Notes under the pieces: model-generated
Told to the model about the DNA's origin: nothing
The model's input: only the letters and a program-made list of their open reading frames with translations
The model's database searches: none
NCBI GenBank assembly: GCA_965203575.1
Contig: OZ241894.1
Span: 1,798,001-1,862,000 of the forward strand
Source of the DNA: Aldehydirespirator sp965203575
Lineage (GTDB): Bacteria; Actinomycetota; Acidimicrobiia; Acidimicrobiales; Aldehydirespiratoraceae
Direction: 5' to 3'
DNA length: 64,000 bases
Shown: positions 43,915 through 51,835 of the stretch, piece after piece
Position numbering within the stretch: the first letter of the stretch is position 1
How the letters are laid out: every line of letters starts with the position of its first letter
Translations under genes and position numbers: made by a program

Positions 43915-44259
43915 GTCACTGCCGGGAGCGTTGTCCTGTGACGATCGGCGGGCGTCGATCCACTCCCTGGCCTGGCCGACCCGCTGCTGCACGACCGCGA
44001 TGGGGTCGTCCAGTCCCTGCTCCCGGCGCCTAGCGGTCCAGCGGGCGCCGAGGCCGGCGGCCACTGCTCCGGCGGCCGCGGCGACGACGGCCGCGACCAG
44101 GGCGGTGGCCGCTACGAAGCCGAGAACGGCCACTATCCGCCGCGGCCTGAGGATTCTCGTCAGTCCGGGGATCCTCGCCGGCCCCACTGCCAGCGTGCGG
44201 TCTCGCCCCGGCCGGTCCGAACTCCACGACACGCGGCCTTCGAGTATCAGCTCCCTCAC
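43909..44259 (-). CDS. Small hypothetical membrane protein
   Basis: A 116-residue protein with one strong transmembrane segment (IVAVLGFVAATALVAAVVAAAAGAVAAGL, about 42-70) between a basic N-terminal half and a charged C-terminal helix (PIAVVQQRVGQAREWIDARRSS). I recognise no family. The coding frame, ATG start and tail-to-tail packing with the DUF2848 gene support it as a real gene. Confidence 0.5.
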   Translation of the reverse strand: MRELILEGRVSWSSDRPGRDRTLAVGPARIPGLTRILRPRRIVAVLGFVAATALVAAVVAAAAGAVAAGLGARWTARRREQGLDDPIAVVQQRVGQAREWIDARRSSQDNAPGSDL

Positions 44260-44347
44260 CGGCCGTCTCCCGTCCGTGTTGGGTGTTGCTAGTGGAGGCT
44301 ACTGTCCGACCAGGGTGCGGGGTGTGCGGCCGCGGTAGCGTCGTCGG

Positions 44348-45067
44348 ATGCGATTGCTCGTGCTTCAGCACATCGATTGCGAGCATCCCGGCCGCTTGCG
44401 TGACTTCCTGAGGGACGACGGCATCGAGTGGACCGCGGTCGAGCTCGACGAGGGCGAGCCCATCCCGCCGTTGGAGGACTACGACGCCATGTGGGTGATG
44501 GGCGGTCCGATGGACGTGTGGGACGTGGAGGAGCACCCGTGGCTGGTGCCCGAGAAGCGGGCCATCCGCCGCTGGGTGCGGGAATTGCAGCGCCCGTTCC
44601 TAGGGGTGTGCCTCGGCCACCAGCTGCTGGCCGACGCCCTGGGCGGCACGTGCGGCCCGCAGCGTCCACCCGAGATCGGGGTGCTGCCGGTGGAGCTGAC
44701 GCCCGAGGGACGGGCCGACCCGATCTTCGACCAGATGTCCGAGCAACAGCACGCCCTGCAGTGGCACTCGGTGGCCGTGGCCCAGCCGCCGGAGGACGCG
44801 GTGGTGCTGGCCAGCTCTCCGGTGTGCCGGGTTCAGGCCATGCGGGTGGGCGAGCGAGCCTGGTCGATGCAGTACCACGTGGAGGTCGAGGACGACACCG
44901 TCCGCAACTGGGGCGAGATCCCCGCCTACCGCCAGGCCCTGGAATCGACCCTGGGACCCGGCTCCATTGAACCTCTCGCCGCCGACGCCGACCGCCACAT
45001 GGAAGGCTTCGTCTCCGACGCCCAGCAGCTCTACCGCAACTTCATGACCGCGGCCACCGGCGGCTAG
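44348..45067 (+). CDS. Class I glutamine amidotransferase-like protein
   Basis: A 239-residue stand-alone glutaminase domain. The nucleophile Cys88 is in FLGVCLGHQLLADALGG, and the His/Glu of the triad lie in WSMQYHVEVEDDTV (about 175-188). The opening MRLLVLQHIDCEHPGRLRDFLRDDGI and MWVMGGPMDVWDVEEHPWL match the GMP synthase-like group sometimes acting as gamma-glutamyl hydrolases. With no synthetase partner nearby, the substrate is open; hydrolysis of a gamma-glutamyl compound would fit the GGT-like gene of the neighbouring operon. Confidence 0.88.
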   Translation: MRLLVLQHIDCEHPGRLRDFLRDDGIEWTAVELDEGEPIPPLEDYDAMWVMGGPMDVWDVEEHPWLVPEKRAIRRWVRELQRPFLGVCLGHQLLADALGGTCGPQRPPEIGVLPVELTPEGRADPIFDQMSEQQHALQWHSVAVAQPPEDAVVLASSPVCRVQAMRVGERAWSMQYHVEVEDDTVRNWGEIPAYRQALESTLGPGSIEPLAADADRHMEGFVSDAQQLYRNFMTAATGG

Positions 45068-45228
45068 CGCCCCCACCAGACCCGCCGAACTCCCAGCATC
45101 GCCGAGGGACATATCGACACTTCGTGTGTTGGTCCGTGGCCTCCACCGGTGGATGCGACCGATTCGGCCCCCGCCCGAACAGCAGTGGATCATGGTGGAA
45201 ATACATGGAAATGGGATATAGTCCTACA

Positions 45229-45582
45229 ATGAAGCAGTTGACATATCATGACGCAGCCCGGACACAGCTGGCGCAAGGTGTCGAGGAACTGGCCGAGGGC
45301 GACGTCCGCCAGGCATCGGAGAAGGGCTGGGGCGCGGCCGCCCAGATGGTCAAGGCCGTCGCCTCCCGTAGGGGCTGGCGGCACGACGGCCACGCCGCCC
45401 TGTTCGCCGTCATCGACCGGCTAGTGGCCGAGACGGGCAATGCCGGCCTCGGCCGCCGGTTCCATGTCGCCAACAGCCTCCACCAGAACTTCTATGAGGA
45501 CTGGCAGTCCGCCGAAGCGGTGGGCAGAGGATTGGCCGACGTGGGCCGACTGATCGACGAGCTGGAGCCGCTGCTGGCCTGA
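45229..45582 (+). CDS. PaREP1-like helical protein
   Basis: A 117-residue all-helical protein with YHDAARTQLAQGVEELAEGDVRQASEKGWGAAAQMVKAVASRRGW (about 5-49), which fits the PaREP1/HEPN-like family, and LHQNFYEDWQSAEAVGRGLADVGRLIDELEPLL at the end. Family members often pair with small nucleotidyltransferases, but none follows here. ATG at 45229 is preferred over ATGs at 45205 and 45211 because the conserved part begins right after it. The region upstream (45068-45228) shows no gene. Confidence 0.6.
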   Translation: MKQLTYHDAARTQLAQGVEELAEGDVRQASEKGWGAAAQMVKAVASRRGWRHDGHAALFAVIDRLVAETGNAGLGRRFHVANSLHQNFYEDWQSAEAVGRGLADVGRLIDELEPLLA

Positions 45583-45890
45583 TGCCTGCTCAGAGGCTCG
45601 GCCGCGAGTCGCTAGGCCAACCGAAGGCAGGCTCGTAGCCTTCCGGACTACTCGGTTGCTTTGGCCGAGCCGCTGCCAACGTAGACGTTCTCGCGGTGCC
45701 ACTCCAGGTAGGCGCTATCCGGCGCGATCGTGACGGCGCATCGAAGCTGACGGCACGACCGTAGCGATCACCGGATCGAGCCATCAGCAGGTCGTCCACA
45801 TCGGGGTCGTCGACGCGTTCAGGCACGACCCTTGTAGTCGATGAAGAGGCCGACCGAGCGGTTCATTCTGCGGCACCGGGTGAGTATTTT
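45583..45890. other. Intergenic stretch with possible gene debris
   Basis: About 300 bases between the PaREP1-like and ATPase genes. Minus-strand frames give short protein-like pieces in different frames (MNRSVGLFIDYKGRA near 45865-45819, then VDDPDVDDLLMARSGDRYG near 45814-45758), which could be a decayed gene with frameshifts. I recognise no family and see no RNA gene. Confidence 0.3.
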
Positions 45891-45922
45891 TTGCGGTATC
45901 GCTCGGGTATAATCTGCGGTAT
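45885..45922 (+). promoter_or_regulatory. TATAAT promoter giving a probable leaderless mRNA
   Basis: A consensus -10 box TATAAT at 45908-45913 places the transcription start at or next to the A of the ATG at 45921, so the mRNA would lack a leader. The octamer TGCGGTAT occurs on both sides of the -10 box (45892-45899 and 45915-45922) and could bind a regulator. The -35 region (TATTTT at 45885-45890 with 17-base spacing) is weak. Confidence 0.5.
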
Positions 45923-47195
45923 GGAGATGGGGAGCGAGGTGCCGGCCGGATACAGGCCTCGGGTTGTGGACCAGCAGATGGTGGACTCTTTGAGGTCGTC
46001 TCCCGCGGTAGCGGTGGAAGGCCCCAGGGCGTGCGGCAAGACGTGGACGGGCAGGCGCTTCGCCAACAGCGTCGTGCGGTTCGACGAACTCCCATCGACG
46101 AGCATCAGGCTGGAGGCCGACCCCGCCGCGTTCCTGGTGGGCGACACCCCCCGGCTGCTGGACGAGTGGCACCTTGCCGACGGGGTCTGGAACGCGATGC
46201 GCCACGCCTGCGACGACCGGGCCCTCAACGGGCAGTTCATCCTGGCCGGATCGATCCGCCCGACCTACACCATCACCGACCACAGCGGCGCGGGCCGGGT
46301 GGCGCGGCTGCGGATGCGCCCGATGTCGCTGTTCGAGTCGGGAGACTCGACCGGCCGCATCTCACTCAGCGGTCTGCTGGGCGGCGGGCCGTGCCGCGCC
46401 GATCCTCCGGAGTCCGATCTGCTGCGGGTGGCCGAGTTGGTGTGCCGGGGCGGGTTCCCTCGCTTCATCGCGCTGGGTCCCGCCGACGCGGGCGCCCGTC
46501 TGGGCGACTATCTGCGGGACGTGGCGATGGTGGACCTCCGGGGTGGCGAGGTCACCCACGATCCGCCGAAGATGCTGGCCCTGATCTCTTCTCTGGCCCG
46601 CAACGAGGGCACTTCGGCGTCGGCGAGGACCCTGATAGCCGACACGGCCAACACGGGCGGACCGTCGGACCGGGACACCGTGAGAAGGTACCTGGACCGC
46701 CTGGAGGAGGCGTTCGTGATCGAGCCGCTGCCCGCGTGGTCCACCCACCTGCGCAGCAGCGCGACGCTTCGGTCGACGCCCAAGCGCTACTTCGCCGATC
46801 CGTCGCTGGCGGCGGCCGCGCTGCGGGCCACTTCCGCGGGTCTTCGGGCCGACCTCGCCGCCCTGGGGCTGCTGTTCGAGTCTCTGGCGGTGCGCGACCT
46901 GCGGGTCTACGCGCAAGCGGCGGGAGCGGAGGTTCGCTACTACCGCGACTCCAAGAACCTCGAGGCCGACGCCATCATCACTCGTGGCGCAGGCGACTGG
47001 GCGGCGGTGGAGATCAAGCTCGGCGGCACCGACGCCATTGCCTCAGCCGTCGAGTCCTTACGCCGTGTCCGCAGCAAGGTGGACACCCAGCAGGCCGGCG
47101 AGCCCTCGCGCCTGATCGTGGTGACTGCGGCGGGACGAGCCTTCGAGACCGTCGACGACATCGCCGTCGTGCCCGTCACCCTCCTGGGTCCCTGA
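45921..47195 (+). CDS. AAA ATPase with DUF4143 domain
   Basis: A 424-residue protein of the AAA_14/DUF4143 group. The Walker A motif is VEGPRACGKTWTGRRF (Gly34-Lys40-Thr41), Walker B is PRLLDEWHLAD (Asp80-Glu81), and the Sensor-like segment is LAGSIRPTYTITDHSGAGR. The C-terminal DUF4143 part contains RYFADPSLAAAALRATS, LLFESLAVRDLRVYAQ and EVRYYRDSKNLEADAII, a restriction-endonuclease-like fold with Glu/Asp/Lys. These proteins are widespread, often in toxin-antitoxin or defence contexts, and their targets are unknown. Confidence 0.85.
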   Translation: MEMGSEVPAGYRPRVVDQQMVDSLRSSPAVAVEGPRACGKTWTGRRFANSVVRFDELPSTSIRLEADPAAFLVGDTPRLLDEWHLADGVWNAMRHACDDRALNGQFILAGSIRPTYTITDHSGAGRVARLRMRPMSLFESGDSTGRISLSGLLGGGPCRADPPESDLLRVAELVCRGGFPRFIALGPADAGARLGDYLRDVAMVDLRGGEVTHDPPKMLALISSLARNEGTSASARTLIADTANTGGPSDRDTVRRYLDRLEEAFVIEPLPAWSTHLRSSATLRSTPKRYFADPSLAAAALRATSAGLRADLAALGLLFESLAVRDLRVYAQAAGAEVRYYRDSKNLEADAIITRGAGDWAAVEIKLGGTDAIASAVESLRRVRSKVDTQQAGEPSRLIVVTAAGRAFETVDDIAVVPVTLLGP

Positions 47196-47280
47196 CCGGG
47201 TGCCAGGCGAGCGGGCCCCGGAGCGGGCCACAGCCCGGACTGCGTGCCGTGCAGCCATCCCGTGGCGGTGCTGGAAATTG

Positions 47281-47354
47281 TCGGGCAGGCGGGATTTGAA
47301 CCCACGACCTCCTCGTCCCGAACGAGGCGCGCTACCAAGCTGCGCCACTGCCCG
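47281..47354 (-). tRNA. tRNA-Pro (anticodon CGG)
   Basis: On the minus strand the 74-base sequence folds as a cloverleaf. The acceptor is CGGGCAG (47354-47348) paired with CTGCCCG (47288-47282) plus discriminator A. The anticodon arm is CCTCG-TTCGGGA-CGAGG with anticodon CGG, and the T-arm is GTGGG-TTCAAAT-CCCGC. CCA is not encoded. It reads codon CCG, abundant in this GC-rich genome. A plus-strand frame across it gives a well-known false protein and should not be annotated. Confidence 0.95.
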
Positions 47355-47387
47355 TGTGCAGCGCGGGAGATGCTAGCCGAGGCCAGG

Positions 47388-47425
47388 GCCCGAGCGGCCC
47401 GTGAGCGTAGCGAACAGGAGCGGGA
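47388..47425 (+). repeat. Copy of the dispersed intergenic repeat
   Basis: GGCCCGAGCGGCCCGTGAGCG then TAGCGAACAGGAGCGGG, about 35 bases upstream of the tRNA-Pro 5' end and 20 bases beyond the end of the receiver gene. It is nearly identical to the repeats at 12.2 kb (opposite orientation) and to part of the 91-bp unit at 56 kb. Confidence 0.8.
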
Positions 47426-47445
47426 AGCCGCTGCCGGCCACGCTC

Positions 47446-47826
47446 TCAGGCGGGAGCGGCTGCCTCGGCCAGGGTGGACGCCACCAGGCGGGCCAGGCGC
47501 ATCGGGTTGATCGGCTTCACCAGCCAGGCGTCGGCCGCGCTGCGGCGGGCCAGGAACTCGTCGGCGTCGCGGTCGAGCAGCATGATCACCGGCCGGCGCT
47601 CCAGCCGGCCCATGTCCTCCTCCTGACGGACGGCCATACATGCCGCCATGCCACCCATGTTGCCGACCTGCAGGTCGAGCAGCACCAGATCGGGCTCGAC
47701 AAGCTCGATCGCGTCGAGGGTGTCCGCGCCCTGCCTCACCCTGTGAAGGCGGTAGTCGCCGCCCAGCGCCGCCTCGCACTGCTCCGCGATCCAGTCGGCG
47801 TCGGTCACCAGCAACACCTCTCCCAC
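47446..47826 (-). CDS. Single-domain response regulator
   Basis: A 126-residue receiver domain without an output domain. The phospho-acceptor Asp lies in PDLVLLDLQVGNMGGM (about 46-61) and the conserved Lys in AWLVKPINPMRLARLV. The acidic pair near the N-terminus is weaker than usual (LLVTDADW). The GTG at 47826 begins the domain directly (VGEVLLVTDADWIAEQC). It is divergent from a STAS-domain gene, suggesting a shared signalling role. No histidine kinase is nearby. Confidence 0.8.
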   Translation of the reverse strand: MGEVLLVTDADWIAEQCEAALGGDYRLHRVRQGADTLDAIELVEPDLVLLDLQVGNMGGMAACMAVRQEEDMGRLERRPVIMLLDRDADEFLARRSAADAWLVKPINPMRLARLVASTLAEAAAPA

Positions 47827-47890
47827 GGCGCAGATCGTACCGGCTCCCACACCTCCCCGATCCCGTGGAAGCGGGCTAACCTCGGTGGCC

Positions 47891-48256
47891 ATGCTGGACA
47901 TCGAATCGCTCCGCCGTGATGCCGACGGGAACGCAGAGCCCTACCACCTGCTTCGCCCCACCGGGGAGCTCGATGCCTACACCGTCGCCCAGTTCCGCGA
48001 GGCGCTGGCCGAGCACGCCGCCTCGGGGCGCCTTGTGGTCGATCTCTGCGGCGTGCCCTTCATCGACTCGGCCGGTCTCGGCGCGCTCATCGGCGGGATC
48101 CGCCGCATCCGCGAGAACGAGGGCCGGGTAGTGGTGTACTGCAACGGCACCACGCTGCTCCGCCTGCTGCACACCACCGGCTTCGACCGCATCGTGCCGG
48201 TGGAAGAGACCCTTGAGGCCGCTGTCGGCGCCCTCGACCGCGATCCCGACACCTAG
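47891..48256 (+). CDS. STAS-domain anti-sigma factor antagonist
   Basis: A 121-residue STAS protein of the SpoIIAA/RsbV type. The phosphorylatable Ser is in FIDSAGLGALIGGIRRIREN (about Ser58), and YHLLRPTGELDAYTVAQFREAL is the usual opening. Unphosphorylated antagonists bind an anti-sigma kinase and free the sigma factor. ATG at 47891 is used; a GTG six bases upstream is an alternative. The RsbW-like protein at 20770-21171 is the only candidate partner in the window. Confidence 0.88.
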   Translation: MLDIESLRRDADGNAEPYHLLRPTGELDAYTVAQFREALAEHAASGRLVVDLCGVPFIDSAGLGALIGGIRRIRENEGRVVVYCNGTTLLRLLHTTGFDRIVPVEETLEAAVGALDRDPDT

Positions 48257-48293
48257 GGCTGGCGGCGGGCACCGCTCCCTACTGCGTCGTCCG

Positions 48294-49634
48294 ATGAGGC
48301 TCACCCGGCGGGTCGCCGGCTGCGCGGCTGTGCTGCTGGGCGCGGCACTGGCAACGAGCCTGCCGGCGGCGGCCGCAGCCTCGAGCGCCACCGGCATCAC
48401 CGCGGCCGCAGACTCGAGCGCTACCGGCATCGCCGCGCAGGCAGGACCGGGAGTGGTGGACGTCGTCGAAGTCTCGGGCTATCTCGACCCGATCATGGCC
48501 GACTTCATCGAACGGTCCATCGACAAGGCCGAGGCCGACGGCTCGCTGGGCCTGGTGCTGCAGGTGAACAGCTCCCGGGCCACCATCGACGGCCAGCGGC
48601 TCCGTGAGCTGGCCGACCGCATCGTCGGTGCGGGGGTGCCCGTCACGATGTGGGTCGGTCCGTCCGGTGCCGAGGCCCGCGGCGGGGTGGGTCAGCTCGC
48701 CGGGGTCGTCACCGACCTGGCCCTGGCTCCCGGCTCGGAGCTGGGTGACCTCGGCCCGTCGGTCCTGCCGGCCGAGCACCTGACCGAGACCTTCGCCCAG
48801 GCCTATCCGAGCATGCGCTCCTCGGTGGTCTCCTCCGCGGAGGCCATCGAGCTCGGCCTGGCCCGGGAGGCGCCGACCCTGCCCTTCTTCGTGCTCGACC
48901 TGCCCGGCTTCGAGACGGAGATCGACGAATCCGGCGACGAGCCGGTGCGGGTCCCGGTGAGCCGGGTCCGCTTCGCCAAGCTCGCGCTGCTCGACCAGTT
49001 CATGCACGTCGCGGCCAGTCCCGCGGTCGCCTACCTGCTCTTCCTCGTGGGCGCCGGGCTGCTCGTCTTCGAGCTCTACACCGCCGGCGTCGGCATCGCC
49101 GGCGGGATCGGCGCCATCACCTTCCTGCTCGGCTGCTACGGGCTGGCGGCGCTGCCGACCCGGGGTTGGGCCGTTGTCCTGCTGCTGGTGGCCATGTTCG
49201 GCTATGCCGTGGACATACAGATCGGCGTGCCCAGAGTGTGGACGGTGATCGCCACCGTGTGCCTGGTGGCCGGGTCGCTGACCCTGCTCGAAGGCGTGCT
49301 GCTGTCGTGGATCACGCTGCTGGCGGGGATCGTCGGGGTGTTCGCCGGAATGGTGGCCGGCATGCCCGCCATGGTGCGAACCCGCTACGGCACCCCGACG
49401 ATCGGACGCGACTGGATGATCGGGTCCCTCGGCGTGGCCCGCGACGACGTCGACCCCGAAGGCGTGGTGGTGATCGACGGCGCCCCATGGAGGGCCCGAA
49501 CCCAACGGGCCACCCCCATCTCCGGGGGCGACCCGGTCCGCGTCATGGCGCTGGAGGGACTGATCCTCACGGTGGAACCGGCCGACCCGGAGGACGGCTC
49601 GCCCGACGATTCTGAGGCCTCGAACGCCCCCTGA
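48294..49634 (+). CDS. NfeD-like membrane protein with degenerate ClpP-type domain
   Basis: A 446-residue protein with a signal peptide (about 1-28), a periplasmic ClpP/crotonase-like domain (about 52-225), four membrane helices (about 242-350) and a C-terminal OB-fold NfeD domain (IGSLGVARDDVDPEGVVVIDGAPWRART). NfeD proteins of this type cleave stomatin. Here the catalytic serine motif GAxAxSAG is replaced by GAEARGG (from Gly125), so the protease is probably inactive. Just after the signal is a duplicated SSATGI(T/A)A segment. ATG 48294 is 38 bases after the STAS gene. Confidence 0.82.
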   Translation: MRLTRRVAGCAAVLLGAALATSLPAAAAASSATGITAAADSSATGIAAQAGPGVVDVVEVSGYLDPIMADFIERSIDKAEADGSLGLVLQVNSSRATIDGQRLRELADRIVGAGVPVTMWVGPSGAEARGGVGQLAGVVTDLALAPGSELGDLGPSVLPAEHLTETFAQAYPSMRSSVVSSAEAIELGLAREAPTLPFFVLDLPGFETEIDESGDEPVRVPVSRVRFAKLALLDQFMHVAASPAVAYLLFLVGAGLLVFELYTAGVGIAGGIGAITFLLGCYGLAALPTRGWAVVLLLVAMFGYAVDIQIGVPRVWTVIATVCLVAGSLTLLEGVLLSWITLLAGIVGVFAGMVAGMPAMVRTRYGTPTIGRDWMIGSLGVARDDVDPEGVVVIDGAPWRARTQRATPISGGDPVRVMALEGLILTVEPADPEDGSPDDSEASNAP

Positions 49635-49735
49635 CCCGCAGCGGCCACCGCTGTCGGAGTCCGAAAAAGCTCTCCGGCGGCTTGTATCTCCGTAGATGCG
49701 TGTGCTATTTCGTCACCCGGAGGAGGCGCGCTTGT

Positions 49736-50005
49736 ATGAGATTTGCTTCGCGCGATGAAGTCGAATGGCAGCTGCGGGCGGCTTGCCGTGGACCCCACGC
49801 CTCGGTGTTCTTCCCGCCTCCCTACGTCGAGAAGCGCGACGAGAAGCGCCGCCGCGAGCTTCGGGCCAAGGACATCTGCGCCTCCTGCTCGGTGCAGCCC
49901 GACTGCCTGCAGTACGCGCTCGACATCGGCGAGCAGCACGGCATCTGGGGCGGTCTCAACGAGATCGAGCGGCGCGAGCTCCTGCTGCGCATGGCCCGCA
50001 CCTGA
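49736..50005 (+). CDS. WhiB family transcriptional regulator
   Basis: An 89-residue actinobacterial iron-sulfur regulator. The four cluster cysteines are Cys17, Cys48, Cys51 and Cys57 (CASCSVQPDC), followed by the GIWGGLNEIERRELL turn and a basic C-terminus. ATG at 49736 has GGAGGAGG eleven bases upstream. WhiB proteins bind a 4Fe-4S cluster, sense redox or NO and act with the main sigma factor. Its last codons are duplicated in a 34-bp tandem repeat just after the gene. Confidence 0.95.
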   Translation: MRFASRDEVEWQLRAACRGPHASVFFPPPYVEKRDEKRRRELRAKDICASCSVQPDCLQYALDIGEQHGIWGGLNEIERRELLLRMART

Positions 50006-50064
50006 TCCGGGCCCCCGCCTGAGTCACACGCGCACCTGATCCGGGCTCCTGCCTGAGCCACACC
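49997..50064. repeat. 34-bp tandem repeat at the whiB 3' end
   Basis: Two copies (49997-50030 and 50031-50064) starting CGCACCTGATCCGGGC and ending CACAC(G/C), with about four differences. The first includes the whiB stop. Related GCCTGAG(T/C)CACAC words continue to about 50100, before the selB end. Nothing else is seen in this gap. Confidence 0.8.
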
Positions 50065-50107
50065 GGGGTCTGAGCCTCACCCAGGCTGAGTTACACGGCG
50101 GTCGGAA

Positions 50108-51826
50108 TCACAGCCGGGGCAGCCGCGACCCGGCGATGCGCAGGTCCCCCCGCCTGCGAGTGACGCCCGTGCCGTCCAGGCGGGCCAGCAGGGCCAGGGC
50201 GTACTTGCGGGTTGTGCCCCAGGCGTCGCGGACTTCGGCCACGGTCACGCCTTCGGGCTTGTCGGCCAGCAGCCGGGCCACCACCCGCGCCGCCTCGGCG
50301 ACCGCGTCCGCCCCGAAGTGGATGCCTCCGCTCTCGACCAGCCGGCCCTGCCTCACCAGCAGGCGCAGCTCGTCGCCGCCGACGTCGTCGGGAGCGGGCG
50401 GTGCGAACGGAGCGGCCTCGGCCGCCTTCACGAACGGGTGGTCGGCCAGTGGATCGGTGCCACCGGCGGGCCGGGCCCGCCCCTCGACCGAGTCGATGCC
50501 TTCCAGGGTGTCGATCACAGCCCGCTCGAAGTCATCGAGCCCGGCCAGGTCGAGACCGAGCGGCCCGGCCGCCGCAACGGCCTCGGTCAGCCGCCCGCTG
50601 GTCTGCTCCAAGTGCTCGGGCGCCACCGCCCACCGTCCCAGGTCGGCTGGGCGGGCGATGCCGGTCATCCGCTCCAGGCGAGCCGCGTCGATGCGGCCCC
50701 GCTCCGCGATGATCCGGTCCACTGAGCGGTCGGGCCGGGCCCTGGACGCGGGCAGCACCGGCTCGACATCGAGAACCTCGCCACCGCCGACCGTCTCGGA
50801 CCGCCCCGACTCGCGCAGGATGAACCGGTCGCCCATGCAGAGCGGCAAACGCAGCGGCAGGTGCAGGCGGACGAGCCCGGTCCTCCCCGGCTCGATGGCC
50901 GTCGGCCCCAGCACCCGCAGCCGCACCGGATGCTCGCCCGACCCGATGTAGGCCGCATAGGCGCCCCGCCGGGTGACCGGATGGCCCAGCGAGGCCAGCA
51001 CCGACAGCTCGGCGTCGATGGCGTCGGTGGCGTGCCACTGCTCGGCCCTCACCACGGCATCTCCCCGAGCCACGTCGCGGTGGCCCGCCCCCACGAGGTT
51101 GACCGCCACCCGGTTGCCGGGACCGATCCGGTTGCACTGCCGGTAGAGGCTCTGGAGGGCCCGCACCCGCACGCCGCGCCCGGCGGGCAGCAGGGTCAGG
51201 GCGTCGTCGGCGGTGAGCGCTCCGCCGGTCAGCGTGCCGGTCACCACTGTGCCCGAGCCCTTGATGGCGAAGGCCCGGTCCACCCAGAGCCGGGGCCGGT
51301 GGCGATCGGCTGCGGTGGGGGTCACGGCCAGCAGGCCGTCCAGCGCGTCGACGAGGGCGTCGATGCCGGTCCCGGTCACCGCGTCGGTGGCCACGATCGG
51401 CGCGTCGGCCAGGAACGTGCCCGCCACGTGCTCGGCCACGTCGAGGCGGGCCAGCTCCACCAGGTCGTCGTCGGCCTCGTCCATCTTCGTGAGGGCCACC
51501 AGCCCGTGGCCGAGGCCGAGCAGTTGCAGGATCCGCAGGTGCTCCTCGGACTGTGGCTTCCATCCCTCGGTGACGTCGACCACGAACACGCAGGCGTCCA
51601 CGCCGCTCACCCCGGCCAGCATGTTCTTGAGGAAGCGGACATGGCCGGGCACGTCGATGAAGGCGATCTGCCGTCCCGACGGCAGCGGCATCGATGCGAA
51701 GCCCAGGTCGATGGTGAGGCCCCGCTCCTTCTCCTCGGCCAGCCGGTCGGGGTCGGTGCCGGTGAGGGCCCGCACCAGGGTGCTCTTGCCGTGGTCGACG
51801 TGGCCGGCAGTGGCGACTACGTGCAT
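50108..51826 (-). CDS. selB: Selenocysteine-specific elongation factor SelB
   Basis: GTPase that delivers Sec-tRNA to UGA codons followed by a SECIS hairpin. The 572-residue protein starts ATAGHVDHGKSTLVRALTGTDPDRLAEEKERGLTIDLGFA, with G1 GHVDHGKS (8-15) and the SelB-typical DRLxEEKxRGxTIDLG. G3 is DVPGH and G4 is TKMD. C-terminal winged-helix domains for SECIS binding occupy about 380-572 and are shorter than in E. coli SelB. It lies ten bases after selA in the same direction. No tRNA-Sec gene or SelD was found in the window. Confidence 0.95.
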   Translation of the reverse strand: MHVVATAGHVDHGKSTLVRALTGTDPDRLAEEKERGLTIDLGFASMPLPSGRQIAFIDVPGHVRFLKNMLAGVSGVDACVFVVDVTEGWKPQSEEHLRILQLLGLGHGLVALTKMDEADDDLVELARLDVAEHVAGTFLADAPIVATDAVTGTGIDALVDALDGLLAVTPTAADRHRPRLWVDRAFAIKGSGTVVTGTLTGGALTADDALTLLPAGRGVRVRALQSLYRQCNRIGPGNRVAVNLVGAGHRDVARGDAVVRAEQWHATDAIDAELSVLASLGHPVTRRGAYAAYIGSGEHPVRLRVLGPTAIEPGRTGLVRLHLPLRLPLCMGDRFILRESGRSETVGGGEVLDVEPVLPASRARPDRSVDRIIAERGRIDAARLERMTGIARPADLGRWAVAPEHLEQTSGRLTEAVAAAGPLGLDLAGLDDFERAVIDTLEGIDSVEGRARPAGGTDPLADHPFVKAAEAAPFAPPAPDDVGGDELRLLVRQGRLVESGGIHFGADAVAEAARVVARLLADKPEGVTVAEVRDAWGTTRKYALALLARLDGTGVTRRRGDLRIAGSRLPRL

Positions 51827-51835
51827 CGGCGCCGA

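Noticed and set aside
47244..47510. Plus-strand frame across the tRNA reading QAGFEPTTSSSRTRRA
   Set aside because: This is the familiar false protein obtained by translating the reverse complement of a tRNA gene; the cloverleaf of tRNA-Pro explains it.
50006..50107. tRNA-Sec gene next to selB
   Set aside because: The segment is a tandem repeat; no acceptor, anticodon or T-arm could be drawn.
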